Assembly (NCBI GenBank): GCA_017474705.1
Contig: JAFVHC010000218.1
Coordinates: 1-13,889, forward strand
Reading direction: 5' to 3'
DNA from: Bacillota bacterium
Lineage (GTDB): Bacteria; Bacillota; Clostridia; Lachnospirales; Bianqueaceae
DNA length: 13,889 nt
The notes beneath the pieces are model-generated. The model worked only from the letters and a program-made list of their open reading frames with translations, made no database searches and was not told where the DNA came from. The position numbers and the translations under genes are program-made. Below are positions 1 to 6,025 of the stretch, in pieces (the stretch's first letter is position 1; each line of letters starts with the position of its first letter).

Positions 1-55
1 CGGCCATCAGGGCGTCCAGTTTGTTCTGGAAACGGAATGCTTCTTTCAGATTCAT
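1..55 (-). CDS. N-terminus of unidentified protein (partial, runs off the left edge)
   Basis: Only the first 18 codons are visible, reading MNLKEAFRFQNKLDALMA. The ATG at 55-53 is preceded by a strong ribosome site (AAGGAGA, about 62-68) and by an extended -10 element at 87-95, which is why I accept it as a gene despite its length. The peptide is helical and charged, and resembles the start of uncharacterised Bacillota proteins, but no function can be assigned from 18 residues. It is transcribed divergently from the HTH regulator at 212, so that regulator could act on it through the shared intergenic region; this is inference. Confidence 0.6.
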   Translation of the reverse strand, partial: MNLKEAFRFQNKLDALMA

Positions 56-86
56 ATTTCTCTCCTTCTTTTTTCGAACTGATGCC

Positions 87-95
87 ATTGTATCA
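87..95 (-). promoter_or_regulatory. Extended -10 promoter element for the leftmost gene
   Basis: On the minus strand the sequence reads TGATACAAT, an extended -10 (TGn followed by TACAAT). No good -35 lies 16-18 bases upstream, which is usual for extended -10 promoters. Transcription would start about 25 bases before the ATG at 55, leaving room for the visible ribosome site. Confidence 0.4.
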
Positions 96-138
96 GAAGA
101 ATTTTGAAAAATCATTGAATCTGTAGTTCAAAAAAGCC

Positions 139-167
139 TTGCATTTTCCCGGGAAATCGTGTATCCT
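139..167 (+). promoter_or_regulatory. Probable promoter of the HTH regulator gene
   Basis: TTGCAT (139-144) and TATCCT (162-167) are separated by 17 bases, giving a moderate sigma-A-type promoter about 45 bases before the ATG at 212. The -35 is good and the -10 is weak. The spacer contains the palindrome TTTCCCGGGAAA, listed separately as a possible operator. Confidence 0.45.
145..156. promoter_or_regulatory. 12-bp perfect palindrome in the promoter spacer, possible operator
   Basis: TTTCCCGGGAAA is a perfect dyad lying between the proposed -35 and -10 of the HTH gene. Bacterial autorepressors often bind in this position, and the gene immediately downstream encodes a Cro/C1-type HTH protein. 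Binding is inferred from position only; I see no second copy in the window. Confidence 0.35.
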
Positions 168-211
168 AATACTCCTGCGACAATTGAATAATAAATGAGG
201 AGGTGTTGTAT

Positions 212-670
212 ATGGATCAGAACTTATTCCCGACGATCGATACGGCCGCTACCGGCCGCAACATCCAGCGACTGCGCAAAGAAAGCGGCCTGACCGTCCG
301 CGATCTGCAGGACTACTTCGGTTTCGAAGACCCGCAGGCCATCTATAGGTGGCAATGGGGCCGCTCGCTTCCGAGCGTAGACAACCTGTACGCGCTAAGC
401 ATGCTGCTCCATGTTTCCATGAACGAGATCCTCGTTCCCCAGGCCTCAACTTATCATACAACAAGAAAAACCGCCGACAGGGCGGTTTTTTCATTTATAT
501 GGATTGTCAGAGTGGACACAAAACATGGATCGGATCGATTTAGATCCATAGATTGGATCTATAAGTGTCTTTTTAGACTCCTGTGTCCACCGAAATCGTT
601 GGCCCGGTGTTCGCGGAGTGGACACAAATCCTCAAATACCCCGATCCAGGTCCAATCATTGGATCCTTAA
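212..670 (+). CDS. Small Cro/C1 (XRE)-type HTH protein with a read-through tail
   Basis: The first ~72 residues form a Cro/C1-type helix-turn-helix (GRNIQRLRKESGLTVRDLQD, then YRWQWGRSLPSVDNLYALS), so this is probably a small DNA-binding transcription regulator. I chose the ATG at 212 because GAGGAGG (197-203) sits 8 bases upstream; a GTG at 203 overlaps that ribosome site. The HTH ends near residue 74 (NEILVP), yet no stop codon follows until 668-670. The frame runs through an intrinsic terminator (466-491, residues 85-93) and into the 106-bp repeat array. The tail after residue ~80 looks non-native: it is basic and low-quality, and the repeat period is not a multiple of three. Either the original 3' end was lost, or the mRNA normally ends without a stop codon at about codon 93. 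The HTH call is strong; the annotated C-terminus is doubtful. Confidence 0.7.
   Translation: MDQNLFPTIDTAATGRNIQRLRKESGLTVRDLQDYFGFEDPQAIYRWQWGRSLPSVDNLYALSMLLHVSMNEILVPQASTYHTTRKTADRAVFSFIWIVRVDTKHGSDRFRSIDWIYKCLFRLLCPPKSLARCSRSGHKSSNTPIQVQSLDP
466..491 (+). terminator. Intrinsic terminator inside the HTH reading frame
   Basis: A perfect 10-bp stem (AAAAACCGCC at 466-475 and GGCGGTTTTT at 481-490) closes a GACAG loop and is followed by one more T, giving a six-T run. It has the normal form of a Rho-independent terminator for the HTH gene, but it lies before the first in-frame stop codon at 668. The A/T flanks would let it work in either direction. Confidence 0.85.
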
Positions 671-879
671 GAGCCTTTTTAGACTTTTGTATCCACGGAA
701 ATCGTATGCCTTGGATCTTCGGAGTGGACACAAAATCTCAAATACCTCGATCCAGGTCCAATCATTGGATCTATAATTGTCTTTTTAGAATTTTGTGTCC
801 ATCAAGGTCAAAAGCTTAGGATCTCCGGAGTGGACACAAATTCTCAAATACCCTAATCCAGATCCAATCATCGGTTCCT
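510..879. repeat. Tandem array of 106-bp hairpin-forming repeats (three full units and a partial fourth)
   Basis: The 13-mer GAGTGGACACAAA occurs at 510, 616, 722 and 828, exactly 106 bases apart each time. Units 2 and 3 are closely alike; unit 1 differs in its middle, and unit 4 stops at the anti-sigma stop codon (880). In each full unit the left arm GTGGACACAAA is answered about 70 bases later by a right arm such as TTTTGTGTCCAC. An inner dyad (TCCAATCATTGGA) sits at the centre of units 2 and 3, so one unit could fold into a long imperfect hairpin of about 80 bases with a spacer of about 25. The period is not a multiple of three and no ribosome sites are present, so it is not coding. It fills the entire gap between the HTH terminator and the anti-sigma gene. 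Its role is unknown; options are a structured RNA, a terminator cluster, a protein-binding array or a remnant of mobile-element ends. Confidence 0.9.
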
Positions 880-2154
880 TCACTCTTTCTTTAACGCACA
901 TAACGCTTCGTATAATTCCTCTCCATCTTCGATCTCTCGATAATAATACGCATCATCTTCAAATACAAGCATGCAAGCACCGTCCAAGGTAAATCCTCTT
1001 GTCTGTCCGGTCCGAGAATCACGGAATGTAATGACCATATAGCGGTTTTCTTGTCCCATTGCTTTGTAACGCTTGTCCGTAAATCTGATGCTTTGGTATC
1101 TCTCATAGAAATCAACAACGATGGATGGGTCTTTTTCTGTATGATCCACCTGGGACGGGTCAAACTGTGAGGTAAGATCCATCCTGTCCGGCACAAAATC
1201 CGCGGTAGACACATAAAACAGACGTGTTTTCTGGATCAATTGATTCAGTGCCCCGGCAGAACTGCCGCAGGTTTTGATATTGCGTTCAAAGAACGCAGTC
1301 GCTTCTTCAACTGTGACCGTTTTTGTGAAAGAAGGTCCTTGGAAAGTTACTTGACCAAGATTTCCCACCAGCCCTAACATGCAATATGCGATCGCATCCA
1401 GCTTCTCTTCCGACACGGTCCGATCTTCCTTAAGGATCAGCTTCCATTCATAAGGTTCGGTCGCGGTCTCCAACTCATTTTCATACGGCCCGATGATCGA
1501 CTCGACCCGCAACTGCCTGGCAAGCTGACCATTGGCAGGCATATCTCCGACATAATCATGACGCGTCTCGAAGAGATCCGCTGTCTGCTGCGGGATTACC
1601 TCTCCGTTCTCCCAGATGATGCGGCCGTCCAGCCAGACCTCTTTGATCGTCTGCTCCGCTTTGTATGCTGTGTGGACGCTTCCTGATGCGTGCAAGAAGC
1701 TCGGGACAACGACACGTGTCGTGACCTTGATCACACCATCTTCCTCCGCTACATCGACCTTGGAGATCGCGTGGAAGCTGTCGACCACCGTGCCGTCCAG
1801 GATCAGTGTCTTACCCTCTTCTACCGAAACATCACATGCCACCAACCCACGTATCGAAGGCGACCCGATCACAAAGGTCCTCAGGCCGATCACGCCGGCC
1901 GCCAGCACGATGCAGGCGATCAGGCTCCCGATCAGGACTTTGATGTTCTTTTTGCGATTTTTCTTGAGAAAATCGATCTCTTTCCGATCCTCCGGCGCGG
2001 CAGGCGTCGGCTCCTGCATAGCCTTAAGCGTTGCCTGACAGTCCGCGCATTCTGCAACATGCTCACGGATCAGCTGGTTCGTTTCTTCGCCGGTCAGGCC
2101 ATCCACATAGGATGGCAGCAGGTCTTTGATCACGACACACGGTATTTTCTGCAT
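880..2154 (-). CDS. Anti-sigma factor, zinc-finger N-terminus with one membrane span
   Basis: This is probably the membrane anti-sigma factor that holds the adjacent ECF sigma factor inactive until an envelope signal releases it. Residues 1-45 carry the zinc-binding anti-sigma pattern His32-x3-Cys36-x2-Cys39 with an additional Cys6. A basic stretch (about 64-72) leads into a single membrane span at about 71-91, followed by an extracytoplasmic domain of about 330 residues that I do not recognise. At 424 residues it is longer than RsiW-type proteins (about 200), so the sensor part is large. The ATG at 2154 directly abuts the TAA of the sigma gene (TAAATG), with GAGGTG inside the sigma 3' end as ribosome site, so the two are translationally coupled. 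The last third appears more AT-rich than the first. The stop codon borders the 106-bp repeat array. Confidence 0.85.
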   Translation of the reverse strand: MQKIPCVVIKDLLPSYVDGLTGEETNQLIREHVAECADCQATLKAMQEPTPAAPEDRKEIDFLKKNRKKNIKVLIGSLIACIVLAAGVIGLRTFVIGSPSIRGLVACDVSVEEGKTLILDGTVVDSFHAISKVDVAEEDGVIKVTTRVVVPSFLHASGSVHTAYKAEQTIKEVWLDGRIIWENGEVIPQQTADLFETRHDYVGDMPANGQLARQLRVESIIGPYENELETATEPYEWKLILKEDRTVSEEKLDAIAYCMLGLVGNLGQVTFQGPSFTKTVTVEEATAFFERNIKTCGSSAGALNQLIQKTRLFYVSTADFVPDRMDLTSQFDPSQVDHTEKDPSIVVDFYERYQSIRFTDKRYKAMGQENRYMVITFRDSRTGQTRGFTLDGACMLVFEDDAYYYREIEDGEELYEALCALKKE

Positions 2155-2616
2155 TTATAACACCTCGTTTCTTAATTGCTCTTTTGCCCGGTAAAAAGTG
2201 ACGCGTGCCCAGTTTTCGGTCTTTCCCATCACTTCCGCGACCTCCCGGAAGGAGAGGCCGCCGTAGACGCGCAACAAGAGGACTTCCCGGTAGGGTTCCG
2301 ACAGATCATGTACCTTTTTCAGCAGATCCAGATGTCTGGTCTGGCTCATCGCCTCCTGCTCCGCCGATGGACTGATGAGCGGCTGCTCATCGATATCCTC
2401 CATCGTCGGATGCTTCCGGTTGTAGGTCAGCAGCACGTTCTTGGCGATGCCGCACAGCCAGGTCGAGACCTTGCTGGAACCATCATACTTCCCGCTGGAC
2501 CGGATCGCCTGATAGAAGGTCTCCTGTGTCAGCTCTTCCGCCAGATCCGCGTTTCGGACCTTCGACAGCAGAAATCGATATACCGTCTGGGCATACTGCT
2601 GATACATCTGCTCCAT
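2155..2616 (-). CDS. ECF-type RNA polymerase sigma factor
   Basis: A group 4 (ECF) sigma factor of 153 residues that would direct RNA polymerase to a small stress or envelope regulon. Region 2 spans about residues 4-70 (YQQYAQTVYRFLLSKVRNAD, ELTQETFYQAI, then KVSTWLCGIAKN). Region 4 spans about 98-150 and holds the HTH LSFREVAEVMGKTENWARV. There is no region 1 or 3, as expected for the class. The ATG at 2616 has GAGG 8 bases upstream and starts in the usual family position (MEQMYQQYAQ). In-frame GTG codons at 2625 and 2634 are alternatives; the stronger AAAGGAGG (2634-2641) would fit the GTG at 2625. The gene precedes and abuts the anti-sigma gene. An ECF-like promoter upstream (2732-2757) hints at autoregulation. 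Confidence 0.93.
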   Translation of the reverse strand: MEQMYQQYAQTVYRFLLSKVRNADLAEELTQETFYQAIRSSGKYDGSSKVSTWLCGIAKNVLLTYNRKHPTMEDIDEQPLISPSAEQEAMSQTRHLDLLKKVHDLSEPYREVLLLRVYGGLSFREVAEVMGKTENWARVTFYRAKEQLRNEVL

Positions 2617-2653
2617 ATCTGACACCTCGGACACCTCCTTTCATCATCCATCG

Positions 2654-2672
2654 AAATCGCTGAAGGCGATTT
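2654..2672 (-). promoter_or_regulatory. Small hairpin in the leader of the sigma operon
   Basis: AAATCGC (2654-2660) and GCGATTT (2666-2672) form a perfect 7-bp stem with a 5-base loop. It lies about 13-16 bases upstream of the AAAGGAGG ribosome site. It has no U tract, so it is not a terminator; it could affect message stability or translation. This is inferred from structure only. Confidence 0.35.
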
Positions 2673-2731
2673 GGCATGCGACTCAAGCATCGTATTTTTA
2701 CAATCGCGAGACGTCGCATGTTCGATCTGTA

Positions 2732-2757
2732 TATACATGCAGAAAAACAATGTTTCG
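2732..2757 (-). promoter_or_regulatory. Candidate ECF-type promoter of the sigma/anti-sigma operon
   Basis: On the minus strand CGAAAC (2757-2752) is followed after 15 bases by GTATA (2736-2732). This resembles the AAC-containing -35 and short -10 of ECF promoters, and ECF operons commonly drive themselves. No convincing sigma-A promoter is seen between here and the gene. The spacing is slightly short, and a palindrome (TGTATATACA, 2728-2737) overlaps the -10, so the call is tentative. The leader would be about 100 bases. Confidence 0.3.
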
Positions 2758-2771
2758 TTACAATAAATTTG

Positions 2772-2801
2772 AAAAAGCCTGCAGTTTTTTTCTGCAGGCT
2801 T
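2772..2801 (-). terminator. Intrinsic terminator of the kinase/epimerase/zinc-ribbon operon
   Basis: On the minus strand AAGCCTGCAG pairs with CTGCAGGCTT (10-bp perfect stem, 7-base A loop) and is followed by a T run. It starts 16 bases past the stop codon at 2817, ends the four-gene operon, and insulates the sigma operon promoter just beyond it. Confidence 0.85.
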
Positions 2802-2816
2802 CATAAAAGCACCTGT

Positions 2817-3344
2817 TCAGGCTTCTTCATAGATATTCCCGTAGATGTCCTCGATCTGCCCGTTCAGCTTCTGACGGCAGAGAACATATTCACCGGCATG
2901 GACTCCGTTCTGGACCATGCGGTAGGAATACGGGTTGTCCCCACCGATCCTCAAGGCGAGCGGGATCGTGATGATCAGGACGATCAACAGGATCTTGCCA
3001 AAGATGAGCACACCGCTGGCAAAGAACCCCCAGAAGACCAACCGTCTGTCCTGCGGCTGCACTTTCTTCTTGACAGGCAGCCAGATCAAGTAGCAAAGCG
3101 CTATGGCAAGGACGGACATGATCAGGCAGCCCATGGCCGCAGCACTCTCTCCTTGTTTAAAGAACATGAACGTGATCAGCACCAGCAGCAGCGCGATGCA
3201 GCCGAAGTTGATGAAGCAATACGCTCTGAACTTACCATAAAACTGCGGCTTTTGGAAATACTGGATCCCCTGATTCAGGACACCGCCGATCTGATCTGTC
3301 GGATTCGGTCTGATCTGATTGTTTGGAACTTGCTGGATCGGCAT
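2817..3344 (-). CDS. Small membrane protein of unknown function
   Basis: A 175-residue protein that I cannot assign to a family. It has a polar Pro/Gln/Asn-rich N-terminus (about 1-35) and three or four predicted membrane spans (about 42-62, 67-90 and a long hydrophobic stretch at 103-132). The C-terminal tail of about 40 residues is polar and Tyr-rich (VLCRQKLNGQIEDIYGNIYE). I chose the ATG at 3344 (MPIQQVPNNQ), which has a purine-rich ribosome site (AGAGGAAG) upstream; the longer open frame to 3431 overlaps the upstream gene and reads as basic, low-quality sequence. It lies 25 bases after the zinc-ribbon membrane protein and shares its general plan (polar Pro/Gln-rich head, then spans), so the two may act together. 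It is the last gene before the terminator at 2772-2801. Confidence 0.75.
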   Translation of the reverse strand: MPIQQVPNNQIRPNPTDQIGGVLNQGIQYFQKPQFYGKFRAYCFINFGCIALLLVLITFMFFKQGESAAAMGCLIMSVLAIALCYLIWLPVKKKVQPQDRRLVFWGFFASGVLIFGKILLIVLIITIPLALRIGGDNPYSYRMVQNGVHAGEYVLCRQKLNGQIEDIYGNIYEEA

Positions 3345-3369
3345 AGTGGATCTTCCTCTTCCATCTCTA

Positions 3370-4050
3370 TCAGTTCGTAAAGAGATGCTTACGCTTGCCG
3401 TAATAGACCTTGTTGATGAGGACCGCGACAACGGCGCCGACCGCGGAAGAAACAGCGGAACGAGTCAGATCACTGGTATCTACACCGGACGTGACCTTAT
3501 TGATGGAAGCGATCACAAGGATCACGTACAGAACAGCTGCCGCAGCGGCAAACACGTAGAGGACCGTCAGCAGAGCCGGGCCTTTCGCCTTCATCTTCAG
3601 CAGGTTGATCGCGGTAAGTACAGCGATGACTGCAGCGATGATCAACAGGATACCATAGATCGTATCGACCGACTTCATGTCTCTGAAGACGGAATAGACC
3701 ATCTGTGCGTCAGCCTTGGATCCATACTGAGATCCTGTCAGACTCGAGAATCCGGTGACCACATACAGCACAGCGTTGGCCCACAGCGCGAAGTACACCA
3801 GGAACTTATGCCACTTCATGGGCATGCCGCCAAACTTATCGTTCGGCTGATACTGGTTCGGATACTGCGGGTACGGCTGCTGATACGGCTGCTGATAACC
3901 GGCGCCCTGCATCGGCTGTACGGGCTGTGCGACCGGCGTCGGCTGCTCAGGCTCCACCTGCGGCTGCTCCGGCTGTGCCAGGTTTGCGCCGCAGTTCGGG
4001 CAGAACTTGGTGCCATCCGGCAGACTGGTTCCACAATTAGGACAAAACAT
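3370..4050 (-). CDS. Zinc-ribbon membrane protein
   Basis: The first 21 residues are a zinc ribbon with Cys3-x2-Cys6 and Cys17-x2-Cys20 (CPNCG twice). A Pro/Gln/Tyr-rich linker follows (about 25-70, with QQPYQQPYPQYP repeats). Four predicted membrane spans come next, at about 83-102, 131-151, 159-183 and 199-214, and the C-terminus is basic. This zinc_ribbon-linker-membrane plan is common in Bacillota and mostly uncharacterised; the ribbon should be cytoplasmic, but the role is unknown. The ATG at 4050 has an excellent AAAGGAGG site. The gene starts 36 bases after the epimerase with no terminator between, so it is probably in the same transcript. Confidence 0.85.
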   Translation of the reverse strand: MFCPNCGTSLPDGTKFCPNCGANLAQPEQPQVEPEQPTPVAQPVQPMQGAGYQQPYQQPYPQYPNQYQPNDKFGGMPMKWHKFLVYFALWANAVLYVVTGFSSLTGSQYGSKADAQMVYSVFRDMKSVDTIYGILLIIAAVIAVLTAINLLKMKAKGPALLTVLYVFAAAAAVLYVILVIASINKVTSGVDTSDLTRSAVSSAVGAVVAVLINKVYYGKRKHLFTN

Positions 4051-4086
4051 GTTTTCTTCCTCCTTTATATCTCTACAAAATAGAAA

Positions 4087-5043
4087 TCAGATCTTTTCCG
4101 CCTTGACGCAGGCTTTGACGGACAGAGTCTCACCAGGCTCGATGCAGGCCATACCGCTCTCTTCTGCCGGGATGGGCAGGTTCGGAGCATTCACGCGCCA
4201 GTTCTGCGGCTCGATGCAGACGAAGCTGCCTTCCTGGTTGCTGTTCCATACCATCCAGTGCTTGTAGAAAGAATCTACCTGGTAGATGACACGGGTCCCC
4301 TCTTCTTTGTGCGTCAGCACGGCACCATAGAAACCACAGTCAAACTGTTTCGCAGTGAAATGATCGTCCATATCGGCATAGAGCGGATCCAGTCCTTCAC
4401 CCACGAGCTTCTGCTCATCCGCAGACAGCGGCAGCAGATTGCCGGTGGGCAGGATGCGTTCGCTCATTTCGACACGGTTGCCGACGGAGATGTTCATCAC
4501 CGTGGACGGGGTGATGCGGAAAGCGGTATGCCAGCCCAGGCCATAGGGCATGACCTCGGAACCGGTATTGGTGACACGGACTTCCTGGAACAGTCCATCT
4601 TTATTCAAAGTGTAGATGACTTCCGCCAGGAAAGTGACAGGATATACGTCATAATGGGCCCAGCCAGGCTCCGCATCGTAGAATACGCGGATAACGACCT
4701 CATCCTCTTCGTCCTTCAGCGCCTCGATCTCCCAGGGTTCCTTATGCAGGAAGCCATGCAAGGAATTGCCCGTAGCCGGCTCATTGATCGCGAACTGGTA
4801 TTCTTTGCCCGCAAAAGTGAAGTGACCGCCATCGATACGGTTCGGCGGGAACAGAAGCGGCAGGCCGTAGGATGTCGGATGTGCCTTGACCCCTTCCAGG
4901 CTTCCGACCGTATGGAATACCTGGATACCATCGAGCCACAGCGCGATCAGCTCGCCGCCGACTTCCGGCAGGATCTGGGCTTTCTGCCCTGCTGCTTCGA
5001 TCGTCCACAGTTCTTTTTCCAAGCCTTTGGATTTGGTGATCAT
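4087..5043 (-). CDS. Aldose 1-epimerase family protein
   Basis: A galactose-mutarotase-like enzyme of 318 residues, expected to interconvert alpha and beta anomers of a hexose in the cytoplasm (no signal peptide). Family landmarks are the Asn-Arg motif (PPNRI, 66-70), the first catalytic-type His in SLHGF (His96), the second in GLGWHTAF (His172), and the acidic residue in VCIEPQ (Glu278). The length fits the family. The ATG at 5043 has GGAGG 8 bases upstream; an in-frame TTG at 5058 overlaps that site. The ATG overlaps the TGA of the kinase-like gene (ATGA), indicating translational coupling. The substrate cannot be read from the sequence; some proteins of this group act on phosphorylated or unusual sugars. 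Confidence 0.9.
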   Translation of the reverse strand: MITKSKGLEKELWTIEAAGQKAQILPEVGGELIALWLDGIQVFHTVGSLEGVKAHPTSYGLPLLFPPNRIDGGHFTFAGKEYQFAINEPATGNSLHGFLHKEPWEIEALKDEEDEVVIRVFYDAEPGWAHYDVYPVTFLAEVIYTLNKDGLFQEVRVTNTGSEVMPYGLGWHTAFRITPSTVMNISVGNRVEMSERILPTGNLLPLSADEQKLVGEGLDPLYADMDDHFTAKQFDCGFYGAVLTHKEEGTRVIYQVDSFYKHWMVWNSNQEGSFVCIEPQNWRVNAPNLPIPAEESGMACIEPGETLSVKACVKAEKI

Positions 5044-5963
5044 AATGATTTCCTCCAATTCTCATAAAAATCTTGTATCGTGTGAAAGCGCTGTGTCCGG
5101 TCCATAGCGGTGGCCTTGCACAACACTTCATATACTGTGTCATTCAATTCGAACGAATGTCTCGGATTCGGCAGAAAATGCCTTACGCTGCGTCGTTCCG
5201 GCACATTTTCAGGGTACACGTGCGGCGTTTGAGAAATGTCGATACGTGTGAACATATCGAAGAGGATCGCACCGAGCGTAAACAGATTGGTCTGCTCATC
5301 GATGGCCGCACCTTTTTCGTTCTCTTCCGGTGCTTTGAGGCGCGTGGTACCGAAGTAACCGGGACCTGCGTCATTGACGAGCGGCGCTTTCTGGAACAGG
5401 TCGATGTCACAAAGCGCCATCTTGTCCGTTGCAAAATCATATAAGATGCTGCTGTCGTAAAAATCCACAGCCAGATATCCGGCGTCGATCACGGTCTGCA
5501 TGAAACTGAAGAGACCTTCTGCTGCCATCAGGCGCTTTTCGACCGGCAGATCGTGGAACCTTTGCATCGGCGTTATGACTTCCGGGTGCGCCATATAGAA
5601 ATCGAAATTCCAGTGATCGAACAGGCATTCACCATCCACATAGGCGTAGACAGCGACATAAAAACCATCCCGCGTGAAGTCCCGGATCAGCGGGCACAGC
5701 AAAGGATGTGTGATATCCCGGTCCACCTGCACCGCGTACCGCAGCAGCCGAATCGATTCCTCCGCAGAGACCTCTGCTTCCACCGTTTTCGCGCCGGCGA
5801 TCTTGTACCAATACTTTCTGCCGTTCTTTTCGATCCCGAAGAGGATGCAGCCGCTGCCCGTCTGGTCAATGGCGGAAAATACGTGGCCTTCTTCCGCGAT
5901 CCAGGACAGATCCTGCGGCTCCCGAAGCCGGTATGTGACGTCATGTATCGTGTAGTTGAACAT
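5040..5963 (-). CDS. Divergent Ser/Thr protein kinase-like protein
   Basis: A 307-residue soluble protein with an eroded eukaryotic-type kinase fold. Visible landmarks are a candidate ATP-site lysine (YWYK, Lys54), a helix-C acidic region (about 67-70) with HPLLCPLI after it, a catalytic-loop equivalent LAVDFYDSSILYD (Asp167), a metal-loop equivalent CDID (Asp186) and an APEE motif (211-214) followed by DEQTNLFTLG. Compared with active kinases, HRD is AVD, the catalytic-loop Lys is Tyr and the Asn is Ser, and DFG is DID. Similar VDFYD-type loops are known to me in Bacillota kinase-like proteins, so this is probably a family trait rather than decay. It may be a pseudokinase or a small-molecule kinase. 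It is the first gene of the operon, with a TTGAAA/TATAAT promoter upstream and an ATGA overlap with the epimerase. Confidence 0.8.
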   Translation of the reverse strand: MFNYTIHDVTYRLREPQDLSWIAEEGHVFSAIDQTGSGCILFGIEKNGRKYWYKIAGAKTVEAEVSAEESIRLLRYAVQVDRDITHPLLCPLIRDFTRDGFYVAVYAYVDGECLFDHWNFDFYMAHPEVITPMQRFHDLPVEKRLMAAEGLFSFMQTVIDAGYLAVDFYDSSILYDFATDKMALCDIDLFQKAPLVNDAGPGYFGTTRLKAPEENEKGAAIDEQTNLFTLGAILFDMFTRIDISQTPHVYPENVPERRSVRHFLPNPRHSFELNDTVYEVLCKATAMDRTQRFHTIQDFYENWRKSL

Positions 5964-5992
5964 TCCTTTTTCCCTTAGTGATTGATATATGT

Positions 5993-6021
5993 ATTATAAC
6001 GAAACAAAAACAAGATTTCAA
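5993..6021 (-). promoter_or_regulatory. Promoter of the kinase-like/epimerase operon
   Basis: On the minus strand TTGAAA (6021-6016), a 17-base spacer and TATAAT (5998-5993) form a near-consensus sigma-A promoter about 30 bases before the ATG at 5963. It stands back to back with the plus-strand promoter at 6026-6054; the two -35 boxes are only 4 bases apart. Confidence 0.85.
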
Positions 6022-6025
6022 TACC

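Noticed and set aside
510..879. CRISPR array or integron attC array
   Set aside because: The whole 106-bp unit is related from copy to copy, with no unique spacers of constant length, so it is not CRISPR. The arm ends do not show the GTTRRRY/RYYYAAC boxes of attC sites, and no integrase or cas gene is present.
583..992. Short open frames across the repeat array (583-819 and 795-992, plus strand)
   Set aside because: No ribosome sites, start codons fall inside hairpin arms, and the 106-base period changes frame from unit to unit. The second also runs antisense into the anti-sigma gene.
2676..3380. 234-residue open frame on the plus strand
   Set aside because: It is antisense to the 175-aa membrane protein and crosses the terminator at 2772-2801. 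It is rich in Asp, Gln and Arg as expected for a shadow frame and has no ribosome site.
4258..5067. 269-residue plus-strand open frame
   Set aside because: Antisense to the aldose epimerase, whose catalytic residues are all present; the composition is that of a reverse-strand shadow.
5040..5963. Kinase-like gene as a pseudogene
   Set aside because: The frame is intact with a promoter, ribosome site and coupled downstream start, and the unusual catalytic loop seems typical of a family.
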